Part shown: positions 31,452 through 39,782 of the stretch, one piece after another | Numbering within the stretch: position 1 is the stretch's first letter | Layout: every line of letters begins with the position of its first letter | Source: Micromonospora sp. WMMD1155 | GTDB taxonomy: Bacteria; Actinomycetota; Actinomycetes; Mycobacteriales; Micromonosporaceae | Length of the DNA: 64,000 bases | Reading direction: 5' to 3' | Assembly (NCBI RefSeq): GCF_029581275.1 | Contig: NZ_CP120742.1 | Span: forward strand, 5,580,501 to 5,644,500 | Notes under the pieces: model-generated | What the model saw: only the letters and a program-made list of their open reading frames with translations | Database searches by the model: none | Told to the model about the DNA's origin: nothing | Position numbers and translations under genes: made by a program

Positions 31452-33488
31452 TCAGTAGGAGATGCTAGGCGCGAGCAGCCGGAACTCCACGGCGAACCAG
31501 CCCGCCCCGACGAGGGCGACCAGGATCAGGCCGCTGCCGACGATCCGTCGCCAGCCGACGTGGCGTCGGACGTCGTCGGCCAACCGGACCCCGGCGGGCA
31601 GCACGCCGAGCAGACCGACGAGTTGCAGCGCCTGGATGCCGCGCAGGGCGGGCCCGGGTACGTCCTGCAGGCTCATGATGCTGCCGATGCTGAGCACCCA
31701 ACCGGCGAACGCGAGCAGCGTGCCGGCGACGGCGACGCGGCTCAGGATCCGCGCGGTACGCCCGGCCCGCTCGCGAGGTGCGCCGCCGAGCCGACGGCGG
31801 ACGATCGCGCCGACCGGCCAGGCCAAAACGGTGAGGAGCAGCACGACGGTCGACAGGGCCAGCACCGGGATGGCGACTCCGGAGGCGCGGGCGGGCTCGA
31901 CCGGCAACAACGTGAACGCGGAGTCGAAACTGATCGCCTCGACCCGGTCGCCGGTGGCCCGCATGGCGATGGTGCGCTGCCCGCCGACCTCCTGCCAGAC
32001 CCACGGCGCCACCTCCTCGTAGAGGGCGGGGGAGTCCGACAGCGGACCCGGCTCGAACCGCAGGCGGTGACCGTCGGCGACGCTGACCGTCGTCCGACCG
32101 ACCAGGCCGATCGCCGTCAGGAAGGTGCTCCGCATCGCCCGCGAGGACTCGTACGTGCCGGCGGCCGACTCGGCGTGCCGGGCGGTGGTGGCCGCGTCGA
32201 CGCCCGTGCCCGGTTGCCCGGTGCGGGCGGGGAAGTAGCGGTCGGCGAAGCCGTGTACGACCGCCTCACGAAGCTCGTGGCTGTCGAGGGCGCCGGAACC
32301 GTTGCTGTTGAGGGCGAGGAAGATGCCGGCCCGGTCGTCGGGGTAGATCTGCAGGTGGGAGTGGAAGTACTTGGTGTCGCCGCCGTGGCCGAGGATCCGG
32401 TGGCCGTTGCGGTCCTCCTCGAAGAAGCCGAGGGTCATCCGGGGCCCGTCGGCCAGGGTGCCCAGCGCCGTCGCGTCGAGTGCCGGACGCTGCATCAGCT
32501 CCCGGGTCGCCCGGTCCAGCAGGGGCGCGAAGCCCACCGGCTCGCCGAGCTGGGCGAGCATGAACCGCGCCATGTCCGTCGCCGGCGCGGTCAACGCGCC
32601 GGGCGGGGGCGTACCGACGATCTCGAACGGCGCGGCGGGTGCGGTGGAGGTGTCGTACCCCTCGGACATCCGGTCGCGCAGCGCCGCCGGTAGGGGCTGC
32701 TCGAAGGTCGACGACGGCATGCCCGCCCGGTCGAGCACGTTGCGCTGGACGTACTCCTCGAAGCGCGTCCCGCTGACCCGTTCGACGATGTAGCCCGCGA
32801 GGGCGTTGCCGTAGTTGGAGTACGCCGGGACGGTGCCCGGCTCGTAGATCTGCTCCGGTGGGTCGGTCACCAGGGCCTTGCGCAGGTCGACGGTGCCGCC
32901 GTCGGTGCCGATGAGGCCCGCGATCCGCTCCTCGAAGCCGGCGGTGTGGGTCAGCAGGTGCCGCAGGGTCACCGCCCGCTCGTAGCTGCGCGGAAGGTCG
33001 AAGTCGAGGTACGTCTCGACGTCGGCGTCGAGGTCGAGCTTCCCGTCCTGCACGAGTTGCAGGACGGCGGTGGCGGTGACGAGCTTCGACACCGACCCCA
33101 TCCGGAAGAGGTGCCGGTCCGGGTCGACGGGTACGGCCCCCGTGCCGCCGTCACCGGTGTCGGCGTACCCGTACCCCCGGGTTGTGACGATTGTGCCGTC
33201 GTGCACGACGGCGACAGTGGCCCCCGCGATGCCGGTCCGGTCGAGCGCGGCCGGCAGCAGGCCGTCAAGCCAGGCGGTGACGTCGGCGCCGGTCAGCGCG
33301 GGGTCCGTCCCGTTCGCGGCGGCCGGAGCGGCCGGGATGCCGGCGGACGGGGCCGGGTCGCCGGGCGACGCGCCGCAGCCCGCGGTGGTCACGGCGACGA
33401 CCACCACGGCCGTCAGCACCGCCCCGAGTCGGGCGACCAGTCGTGCGGGTCGGGGTGAGCGGGATCGCGGAACAGTGCGAGAGCGCAT
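31452..33488 (-). CDS. Class C beta-lactamase-family serine hydrolase with C-terminal membrane helices
   Basis: This 678-residue protein begins with a lipoprotein-like signal (hydrophobic run ending VTTAGC near residue 38). The beta-lactamase/PBP4*-fold domain has the SVSK nucleophile motif (about residues 131-134), YSNYGNALAG as the Tyr-x-Asn motif near residue 220, and a HGG late motif in LGHGGDT. From about residue 540 four hydrophobic helices follow. Relatives are esterases, D-aminopeptidases or penicillin-binding-like enzymes, so true beta-lactamase activity should not be assumed. It lies upstream of the two-component genes on the same strand, which suggests a shared envelope function. 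Confidence 0.85.
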   Translation of the reverse strand: MRSRTVPRSRSPRPARLVARLGAVLTAVVVVAVTTAGCGASPGDPAPSAGIPAAPAAANGTDPALTGADVTAWLDGLLPAALDRTGIAGATVAVVHDGTIVTTRGYGYADTGDGGTGAVPVDPDRHLFRMGSVSKLVTATAVLQLVQDGKLDLDADVETYLDFDLPRSYERAVTLRHLLTHTAGFEERIAGLIGTDGGTVDLRKALVTDPPEQIYEPGTVPAYSNYGNALAGYIVERVSGTRFEEYVQRNVLDRAGMPSSTFEQPLPAALRDRMSEGYDTSTAPAAPFEIVGTPPPGALTAPATDMARFMLAQLGEPVGFAPLLDRATRELMQRPALDATALGTLADGPRMTLGFFEEDRNGHRILGHGGDTKYFHSHLQIYPDDRAGIFLALNSNGSGALDSHELREAVVHGFADRYFPARTGQPGTGVDAATTARHAESAAGTYESSRAMRSTFLTAIGLVGRTTVSVADGHRLRFEPGPLSDSPALYEEVAPWVWQEVGGQRTIAMRATGDRVEAISFDSAFTLLPVEPARASGVAIPVLALSTVVLLLTVLAWPVGAIVRRRLGGAPRERAGRTARILSRVAVAGTLLAFAGWVLSIGSIMSLQDVPGPALRGIQALQLVGLLGVLPAGVRLADDVRRHVGWRRIVGSGLILVALVGAGWFAVEFRLLAPSISY

Positions 33489-33713
33489 GGTCTGCAGTGC
33501 CTTCCCAGGCGCAACGGGTGTCCGGAGCAGGTCCGTGCGGCGTCACCCGGTGCCTGGTCCCAGCCTGTTCGAGCGATCGGCCCGAACCATCTGGCGCAGG
33601 ACGGCATTGCGTTTACGACCTGAGGAGGAGGGCAGTGTGTCCGTTCGCGTGAACCACTGCCCGTGCCGGTGCATCCAACCCTGTGACAGAGCCCGCAGAG
33701 GAGAGGACCAACC

Positions 33714-34418
33714 ATGCGCGCCAAGCTGCTTGCCGGGATGCTGCTCATCCCCATGGTCGTCGCCGGGTGCAGCGCACCCGTCGAACGGGTCGGCGGTGAC
33801 GCGGCACCCGCCGGCTCTCCGTCGGCCACCGCGAGCCCGTCGGCGTCGAGCGCTCCGACGACCCCCGGCTCGTCTCCGAGCGCTCCGGTCACCCGCACGT
33901 CCACCCCGGGCGCTCCGGTCACCCGCACCACCAAACCGGCCGGTTCTCTGAGCGAGATGAGGCGGACGGACTGGCCCAACGCGGTGATCCGCAGTCTGGA
34001 CTTCTGCGGCGAGTCCGACGAGTTCGTGAGGTTCCGCAACGGTTCGAACGGCCTGGACGTGCCCTGCCGGATCCTGCCCGGAGGCGCGCGCCCCGCGTAC
34101 GCCGACTTCATCGGCGAGGAGCCGGCGGACGCCCCGGCGACCGAGGACGCCCTCGTCCTCGTCGAACTGGGCAACCCCGGCGCGGCACGGCGGCAGGCGC
34201 TGGTGCCCGTCCAACTCGCCTACGACGGCAAGGAGCGGTTCGCGCGGCCGGTCATCAAGGGGGACGACCCGAGCCCGTCCGGCGACCGAGTGATGACGTT
34301 CGTCTCGTACCGGATCGTGGATTTCCACGTGGAGGCCACCGTCCGCAAGCTCGACGGCGGCACCGAGACCCGCCGGTGGCGCATGATGGACTACGCCGGC
34401 AACTGGGAACGGTTCTAG
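33714..34418 (+). CDS. Putative lipoprotein of unknown function
   Basis: This 234-residue protein has a clear lipobox (MLLIPMVVAGCSAP, Cys19) and a long Ser/Thr/Pro/Ala linker (about residues 30-80) with repeated T-x-x-PGAPVTRT units. A C-terminal domain of about 150 residues contains LDFCGESDEF and DYAGNWERF. No family was recognised. GGAGAGGA precedes the ATG. Its TAG stop shares the palindrome CTAG with the TAG stop of the converging kinase gene. The 225 bp before it (33489-33713) hold the promoter region shared with the serine hydrolase gene. Confidence 0.75.
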   Translation: MRAKLLAGMLLIPMVVAGCSAPVERVGGDAAPAGSPSATASPSASSAPTTPGSSPSAPVTRTSTPGAPVTRTTKPAGSLSEMRRTDWPNAVIRSLDFCGESDEFVRFRNGSNGLDVPCRILPGGARPAYADFIGEEPADAPATEDALVLVELGNPGAARRQALVPVQLAYDGKERFARPVIKGDDPSPSGDRVMTFVSYRIVDFHVEATVRKLDGGTETRRWRMMDYAGNWERF

Positions 34419-35773
34419 CCTTGCGGGAGCAGCGGATCGTCCAGCCGCAGCGTGTCGAGGACCTCGTCGGTGCGGTCGACGCCGTCGGTCTGTTTGACCT
34501 GGACGTACACGCCGAAGGAGCCTCCCGCGCCGGCCAGGGTGACCTCGCTGAAGGACCTCTCGGTGCCTCCGCAGCGCGCCCAGTGCCGCACGGTTCCGCT
34601 GAGGGCGCCGACGGTGACCGCTCGCCCGGAGGCATCGGTGCATTCGCTGTGGTCGGGCAGCGTCGGCCGGTCCGTGGTGGGCAGCGCACGGCTCACTCCG
34701 ACGAAGACGCCGGGTGCCGCGCTGTCGACGTCGGACCACTCGGTGAGATCCGCCCCGACGAGCAGGCCCGGACGGCGTACCTCGGTCAGACCGATCACCG
34801 CAGGGTTCCAACCCCTGTCGCGCAGGTGCCTCGCCCAGCCGTCCGGCACGGCCACCGAGACGGTGCCGGTCGCGTCGCCCACCCGCGCCCAGCCATGCGG
34901 CGCGGTGGGAGGGTCGGCGGACCCCGCCATGACCAGCGCAGCGGCCACGACGCCGACGGCGGCGACGGACCGGCGGACCCGGTGCGGGGGTGGTCGGACC
35001 GTGACCTGCCGCGTGGCGAGCAGACCTTCCAGCGCCTCCGCGTACGCGGCGGCGGTCGGCCAACGGCGGTCCGGGTCGCGGTGCAGTGCCCGGCGGACGA
35101 CCCGCTCGACGGCGGCGGACGCGCGCGGTGTCGCCGGTCGCCCCGGCGGCGACCCGGTGAGCATGTGATGCGTCAGGGCGCCGATCGCGTACACGTCGGC
35201 GCGCACGTCGAGCCCACCGCCGGGGACGAGCTGCTCGGGCGCCATGTAGGCGGGAGTGCCGGCGAGCACGGTGAACCCGGAGGCGTGCGCGAGGGTCTTG
35301 GCCAACCCCAGGTCGGCGACCAGCACCCGATCCCCGGCCGCGGTGGTGTCGAACAGGACGTTGGAGGGTTTGAGGTCGCGGTGCAGTACACCGTTGTCAT
35401 GCAGGACGGCCACCGCCCGCGCGATGTCGGCGGCGACGCGCAGTGCCTCGCGCACCGGCATCGGCCCGTCGTCCAGTCGGTCGGCGAGACTGCCGCCCGC
35501 GGCGTACGTCATCACCAGGTACGGCCGGCCGTCGGGCAGCTCACCGACGTCCAGCACCCGGACCAGATGGTCCGAGTCGACCTGCCGCATGAACCGGGCC
35601 TCCTGGCGGAAGCGCCCCCGGATGTCGGCCCGCTGCGACCAGTTGTCGGCGAGCACCTTCACCGCCACCGGCGACCGCAGCTCGTCGTCGTACGCCAACC
35701 AGACGGTGGCGAACGCGCCGGCGCCGACCGGGTGCGCGATGCGGTAGCGACCGACCTGTGGCGGGATGGACAC
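34415..35773 (-). CDS. Membrane Ser/Thr protein kinase (PknB-like family)
   Basis: The product is about 452 residues. The kinase domain (about residues 5-255) shows GAGAFATVW, the ATP-binding Lys in VAVKVLADN, HRDLKPSNV, DLGLAK in place of DFG, and GTPAYMAPEQL. One hydrophobic helix near residues 262-280 anchors an extracellular domain of about 170 residues with DGWARHLRDRGW and VGVSRALPTTDRP. The GTG at 35773 starts right before the conserved region; a GTG at 35800 would add nine residues. Neither has a good Shine-Dalgarno. A GATAAT box ends six bases before 35773, which fits a leaderless message. Divergent from a sigma-factor gene. Confidence 0.88.
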   Translation of the reverse strand: MSIPPQVGRYRIAHPVGAGAFATVWLAYDDELRSPVAVKVLADNWSQRADIRGRFRQEARFMRQVDSDHLVRVLDVGELPDGRPYLVMTYAAGGSLADRLDDGPMPVREALRVAADIARAVAVLHDNGVLHRDLKPSNVLFDTTAAGDRVLVADLGLAKTLAHASGFTVLAGTPAYMAPEQLVPGGGLDVRADVYAIGALTHHMLTGSPPGRPATPRASAAVERVVRRALHRDPDRRWPTAAAYAEALEGLLATRQVTVRPPPHRVRRSVAAVGVVAAALVMAGSADPPTAPHGWARVGDATGTVSVAVPDGWARHLRDRGWNPAVIGLTEVRRPGLLVGADLTEWSDVDSAAPGVFVGVSRALPTTDRPTLPDHSECTDASGRAVTVGALSGTVRHWARCGGTERSFSEVTLAGAGGSFGVYVQVKQTDGVDRTDEVLDTLRLDDPLLPQG

Positions 35774-35778
35774 GACCG

Positions 35779-35790
35779 TATTATCCGACG
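35779..35790 (-). promoter_or_regulatory. Candidate -10 element for a leaderless Ser/Thr kinase mRNA
   Basis: On the minus strand GATAAT is followed by six bases and then the GTG at 35773. In actinobacteria this spacing places the transcription start on the start codon. No convincing -35 was seen. Confidence 0.3.
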
Positions 35791-35829
35791 ACCGGGACAC
35801 CGGTGACGCCCATGAACGGGGGAGCGCTG

Positions 35830-36378
35830 GTGGGGATCGGATTCGACACCGAGGAGCTGGCCCGGCGGTCGGCGGCCGGCGACCGCGCCGCCCTCGACGA
35901 GCTGCTGGCCGCGATCGGTCCGCGGGTCCTTGAACAGTGTGGCCGCTTCCTGCCCTGCCGGCAGGACGCCGAGGAGGCCGCGCAGGACGCGTTGATGCAG
36001 GTCGCCCGGCACATCGAGCGGTTCGAGGGTCGGTCGTTGTTCTCGACCTGGTTGCACACCGTGGTCGCCAACTGCGCCCGGCAGACCTACCGGTCGTTGC
36101 GGCGACGCGCCGCCGAGGTGCCGAGCGCGTCGCTGCCCGTCGACGTGGTCGATCCCCGTACGACGAGCGTCATCGCCGGATCCCGCCTCGATCTCCTCGA
36201 CGCGCTGGACCGGCTGGAGGCCCATCGGCCGGAGCTGGTGACGGCTCTCGTGCTGCGCGACATGTGTCAGCTCGACTACCAGGAGATCGCCGGGCAACTG
36301 GGCATCCCGGTAGGCACGCTGAAGTCCCGGATCCATCACGCTCGCCGGCACGTGCGGGAGTCGTTGCAGGGCGGTTGA
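35830..36378 (+). CDS. RNA polymerase sigma-70/ECF family sigma factor
   Basis: The product is about 182 residues. Region 2 (CRQDAEEAAQDALMQVARHIERFEG, split by STWLHTVVANCARQTYR) and region 4 (LDYQEIAGQLGIPVGTLKSRIHHARRHVRE) are clear. The GTG at 35830 is preferred because GGGGGAG lies six bases upstream; the ATG at 35812 would add six residues. Divergence from a membrane Ser/Thr kinase suggests, but does not prove, a shared signalling unit. No anti-sigma gene follows; the next gene converges beyond a terminator. Confidence 0.85.
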   Translation: MGIGFDTEELARRSAAGDRAALDELLAAIGPRVLEQCGRFLPCRQDAEEAAQDALMQVARHIERFEGRSLFSTWLHTVVANCARQTYRSLRRRAAEVPSASLPVDVVDPRTTSVIAGSRLDLLDALDRLEAHRPELVTALVLRDMCQLDYQEIAGQLGIPVGTLKSRIHHARRHVRESLQGG

Positions 36379-36467
36379 GCGGGGCCTTCGTGGCCTCCGG
36401 CCGCGCTCGGCGGCCGAAGAGCACGACGATACACGCGGGCTGACCGAGCGCACCCGAGATCGAGCCT

Positions 36468-36503
36468 GATGCCACCGAGGCATCAAGATGCCCCGGTGGC
36501 ATC
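36468..36503. terminator. Bidirectional terminator between sigma factor and helR
   Basis: GATGCCACCG and CGGTGGCATC (36468-36477 and 36494-36503) pair perfectly and enclose an inner GGCATC/GATGCC pair. This is a strong hairpin between two converging genes. Confidence 0.8.
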
Positions 36504-36524
36504 ACCGTCGACAGCGACAGCGCG

Positions 36525-38672
36525 TCAGCGACCGGTCAGGATCACGAGTCGCTGAGTGGCCCGGGTCATGGCCACATAGCGGTCGACAGCCCCTTCGATG
36601 CCGGTGCCGAACGAGTCCGGGTCGACGAGGACGACCAGGTCGAACTCCAGGCCCTTGGCCCGCTCCGGGCTCAGCGACCGCACGCGCGACGTCGGCGGGA
36701 ACGTCGGGTCGCCGACGACGCAGGCGATCCCGTCGGCGTGATCGGCGAGCCAGGTGTCGAGGATCGACCTCAACTCCGACACCGGCCCCCGAACGACGGG
36801 CAGCCCGTTGCCGCGGATCGAGGTCGGCACGTTGGCGTCCGGCAGCACGGCCCGGATGACCGGCTCGGCCTCCGCCATGACCTCCGACGGCGTCCGGTAG
36901 TTGATGGTCAACGAGGCCATGGTGATCCGGTCCAGCCCGACCCGGCGGAGGCGTTCCTCCCACGACTCGGTGAACCCGTGCCGGGCCTGGGCGCGGTCGC
37001 CGACGATCGTGAAACTGCGCGACGGGCAGCGCGACAGCAGCATCTGCCACTGGGCGTCGGTCAGTTCCTGCGCCTCGTCCACGACGATGTGCGCGAACGG
37101 GCCGGCGAGCAGATCCGGGTCGGTGTCCGGCAGCGCCGAGTCGTCGACCAGGACCTCGTGCAGGTCCGGTTGGCGCAGCATCGCCAGCAGGCCCTCACCG
37201 TCGTCGTAGGCGTCGGCGGCGAGCAGCTCGTCGACGACCCGGGCCATGTGGTCCCGTTCCACGGCGGCGGCTGGGTCGCGCCGACCCTTGCGCCCCGCCC
37301 CTTCCGGGTCGCCGAGGCGTTGCCGTGCCGCGTCCAGGAACGGCAGGTCGGACACGGTCCAGGCGCGGGGGTCGTCACGTTGCAGCGTGCGGACCTCCTC
37401 CGGGCTGAGCCACGGCGCGCACCGACGCAGGTACGCGGGCACCGACCACAGGTCGCCGACGACGTCGGCCGGGTCGAGCACCGGCCAGGCACTGTTGACG
37501 GCCGCCCGCAGCGCCTGGTCGCGCAGCAGTGAGGCCCGCAGCGCGTCGTCCGGCATCTCGCCGTCGTACCTGTCGACGAGGATCGTGAGCAGCTCCTCCC
37601 AGATCTCGTCGCGTGCCTCGTTGTGCGGTGTGCCCGGCCCCGGCGCCTCGAACGCGTCGGCCCAGTCGTCGGCGGTCAACCGGATGTCTGCGTCCTCGGT
37701 CGTGATCGTCATCGGTGTGCCCGGCGGGTCCTCGTAGAACCTGACCGCCGCGTCGATCACCTCGACCAGGCGGGCGGAGGACTTCAACCGGGCCACCTCC
37801 GGATCGGTGTCGACGGTCGCCGTGGCCCCCTCGGGAACGAGATCGGTCAGGGTGCAGGTCTGCACGTCCTCCTCACCGAGGCTGGGCAGGACGTCCGCCA
37901 CGTACGCCAGGTAGGGCTGGTGCGGCCCGACGAAGAGCACCCCACCCCGGCGGTGACCGAGACGCGGGTCGGAGTAGAGCAGGTAGGCGGTGCGGTGCAG
38001 GGCGACGACGGTCTTCCCGGTGCCCGGACCGCCGTCCACGACGAGGGCACCCGCCGACCCCGCGCGGATGATGGCGTCCTGGTCGGCCTGGATGGTGCTG
38101 AGCACGTCGCGCATCCGGCTCGACCGGGCGCTGCCCAGGCTGGCGATGAACGCGGACTGGTCGTCGAGCGCGGCGGCGTGTCCCACGAACCCGTCCGGGG
38201 TGAAGACCTCGTCCCAGTAGTCGCTGATCCGGCCACGCGTCCAGCGGTACCGGCGGCGGCTCGCCAGACCCATCGGGTTGGCGTGGGTCGCGCCGAAGAA
38301 CGGTTCGGCAGCGGGGGACCGCCAGTCGAGCAGCAACCGTCGCCCCTCGCTGTCGGTGAGACCGCGACGCCCGACGTACACCGGATCGGGGTTGCCCGCC
38401 TCGACCACGTGGCCGAGGCACAGGTCCAGTCCGTAGCGGCTGAGCGCCCGCAGACGGGCGCTCAGCCGGCGGATCTCGTCGTCCCGGTCCACCGCCTGCC
38501 GACCCTTGCCGCCGGGGGCCCGGCGCGCGGTGTCGAGGCGGTCGGTCAGGTCGGCGGTCACCTGCGCGAGGTTCTCCGCCATGGCCGCGAAGTGCTGCTC
38601 GTCGCGGGCTATGAGTGCCGGGTCGGCCTTGGGGGAGAGGGAGTCGGGGAGGTCGAACACGGAGGTAGGCAA
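36525..38672 (-). CDS. helR: HelR-type RNA polymerase-recycling helicase-like ATPase
   Basis: The product is about 715 residues and UvrD/HelD-like. Along its length it matches the actinobacterial HelR family: VFDLPDSLSPKADPALIARDEQHF at the start (coiled-coil arm), LLLDWRSPAAEPFF, Walker A GGPGTGKTVVALHR near residue 219, DEAQELTDAQWQML as the Walker B/motif II region, TINYRTPSEVM and AMTRATQRLVILTG at the end. HelR dissociates stalled RNA polymerase and displaces rifamycins, giving tolerance. The start is probably TTG 38672 (MPTSVFDLP); no strong Shine-Dalgarno is visible. The rifamycin-associated element lies about 70 bp upstream, supporting drug-inducible expression. Confidence 0.88.
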   Translation of the reverse strand: MPTSVFDLPDSLSPKADPALIARDEQHFAAMAENLAQVTADLTDRLDTARRAPGGKGRQAVDRDDEIRRLSARLRALSRYGLDLCLGHVVEAGNPDPVYVGRRGLTDSEGRRLLLDWRSPAAEPFFGATHANPMGLASRRRYRWTRGRISDYWDEVFTPDGFVGHAAALDDQSAFIASLGSARSSRMRDVLSTIQADQDAIIRAGSAGALVVDGGPGTGKTVVALHRTAYLLYSDPRLGHRRGGVLFVGPHQPYLAYVADVLPSLGEEDVQTCTLTDLVPEGATATVDTDPEVARLKSSARLVEVIDAAVRFYEDPPGTPMTITTEDADIRLTADDWADAFEAPGPGTPHNEARDEIWEELLTILVDRYDGEMPDDALRASLLRDQALRAAVNSAWPVLDPADVVGDLWSVPAYLRRCAPWLSPEEVRTLQRDDPRAWTVSDLPFLDAARQRLGDPEGAGRKGRRDPAAAVERDHMARVVDELLAADAYDDGEGLLAMLRQPDLHEVLVDDSALPDTDPDLLAGPFAHIVVDEAQELTDAQWQMLLSRCPSRSFTIVGDRAQARHGFTESWEERLRRVGLDRITMASLTINYRTPSEVMAEAEPVIRAVLPDANVPTSIRGNGLPVVRGPVSELRSILDTWLADHADGIACVVGDPTFPPTSRVRSLSPERAKGLEFDLVVLVDPDSFGTGIEGAVDRYVAMTRATQRLVILTGR

Positions 38673-38696
38673 AGAATCCAATTCATGACTTCCATT

Positions 38697-38720
38697 TCGG
38701 CCGAATCTGGCTTCGGCCGA
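38697..38720 (-). promoter_or_regulatory. Perfect 9-bp inverted repeat in the helR 5-prime region
   Basis: TCGGCCGAA (38697-38705) and TTCGGCCGA (38712-38720) flank a six-base loop between the rifamycin-associated element and the helR start. It could fold in the mRNA leader or bind a dimeric regulator. Confidence 0.45.
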
Positions 38721-38739
38721 CGATTTTGCGTCATAAACG

Positions 38740-38758
38740 GGGTCTTGCCGCAAGCCCC
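38740..38758 (-). promoter_or_regulatory. Rifamycin-associated element (RAE) upstream of helR
   Basis: Read on the minus strand, the 19-bp GGGGCTTGCGGCAAGACCC matches the inverted-repeat rifamycin-associated element known upstream of rifamycin-resistance genes and helR in actinomycetes. Its place before a HelR-type gene makes the match very unlikely to be chance. Confidence 0.85.
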
Positions 38759-38773
38759 CCAATGCGATATACG

Positions 38774-38960
38774 TTAGGAGTGGCGGGGGTGCGTTGGTCC
38801 CCCTGTGAGGTGCACCCGGCTCAGGTCGACGACGACGTGCCTGCCCACCTCGGCCCCGTGCCGCAGGGCGGTGCGCAGCGTGTCGCCGCTGTCGATGTCG
38901 ATGTCGCCGGTGGCGGCGATGACCGTCACGTCGTCCAGGTGGTCGATGCCGAGGATGCCG
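38774..38960 (-). pseudogene. Truncated STAS-domain (anti-sigma-factor antagonist-like) fragment
   Basis: The frame encodes VTVIAATGDIDIDSGDTLR and HVVVDLSRVHL, which match the first half of STAS anti-anti-sigma proteins. It then changes to TGGPTHPRHS and stops before the phosphoserine loop and second half. No good start codon with a ribosome site precedes it. It looks like a relic. Confidence 0.45.
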
Positions 38961-39118
38961 CCGGGACCGTGGTCGTCGCACGACCCGTCACCGCCGCGCG
39001 GTGGGGGCCGAAAGCTGCACGGCGGGCAGTGGTGCGGCCCGGTGGCGAACGGAGAACCGCTCCAGCCGTGCTCGGCCACCAGGGTCCAGACGACCTCGGC
39101 GTCGGGGAGCACGGCACT

Positions 39119-39332
39119 GGTGTCCGTGGACGCGCCCGCCGACGACGCCGGCCGCAGTGACGAGGTCCTCGCCTTCGGGCAGATCGTGTGCACCCTGACC
39201 AGCCGGGGGGACGTGACCACCGTGGCCTTCCTGCGCGACGGCAGAGCCCTCGGTGTGCCCCGGGCCGACGGTTCCCTGTCCGCCGCACCGCTCACCCGCG
39301 CCGACTACGCCCCCCTCATCGCCGACCGGTGA
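39119..39332 (+). pseudogene. C-terminal fragment of a GerMN-domain lipoprotein-like gene
   Basis: About 71 residues (ALAFGQIVCTLTS-like start, then VAFLRDGRALGVP and SLSAAPLTRADYAPLI) resemble the end of GerMN-domain lipoproteins. The upstream two thirds, including the signal peptide and lipobox, are absent and the preceding frame has non-coding composition. With the STAS fragment it suggests a decayed junction between helR and the toxin cassette. Confidence 0.45.
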
Positions 39333-39451
39333 GCCCGTTCGGCGGGCCTGGCACGGGGTCACCCGGATGGACGGTGCTTGTTAGACTCCTGCCCTGATGA
39401 TCATGGTGCGGGGGGCGCGGCGACGACCACCGAAGCTGGCGGTGATTGGTG

Positions 39452-39772
39452 ATGGAGGACGGCTTCGCTGTCGACGCGGAGGAGATCCGCGCCCACGCGC
39501 GTAACATCGACGCGTTGGCCGCACGCTTCGCGGCGGTGAAGGCGGCAAGCGCCCACATCGCGCAGAACGACTCGGCGTACGGGTTGCTGTGCGGGTGGAT
39601 CGCCGGGGTCCTGGAGAGCAAACACGTTCGGCAGGACGAGTTGTTCGCCGGCGTCGAGGAGAACCTGACGCTGGCCGCCACCGGGCTGCGTCGCACCGCC
39701 GACGACTACGACGCGGTCGACGTCGACAACGCCGGCCTGATCACCAACGTCGGGAAGCAGTTGACCCCGTGA
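39452..39772 (+). CDS. EspC/DUF2580-like ESX-type small protein
   Basis: This 106-residue helical protein resembles the EspC/DUF2580 group of type VII-secretion-associated proteins. It opens FAVDAEEIRAHARNIDALAARFA and ends with LAATGLRRTADDYDAVD, the paired-helix layout of ESX substrates. The ATG at 39452 is chosen; GTG and TTG codons just upstream in frame are possible. It is the first of four closely spaced genes ending in a nuclease toxin and its putative immunity gene, so it is likely a secretion partner or chaperone of the toxin. Confidence 0.75.
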   Translation: MEDGFAVDAEEIRAHARNIDALAARFAAVKAASAHIAQNDSAYGLLCGWIAGVLESKHVRQDELFAGVEENLTLAATGLRRTADDYDAVDVDNAGLITNVGKQLTP

Positions 39773-39782
39773 GGGCTACGCG

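Noticed and set aside
31452..33488. Calling the serine hydrolase a resistance beta-lactamase
   Set aside because: It has a lipoprotein signal, four C-terminal membrane helices and only the general class C/PBP4* motifs, so the broader family name is safer.
33637..33951. Cys-rich frame (NHCPCRCIQPCD...) after a strong GGAGGAGGG site, considered as a small peptide gene
   Set aside because: It runs into the lipoprotein gene in another frame and becomes low-complexity Arg/Pro/Ala. Cys codons TGC are frequent in off-frames of GC-rich DNA. The nearby strong ribosome site is unexplained.
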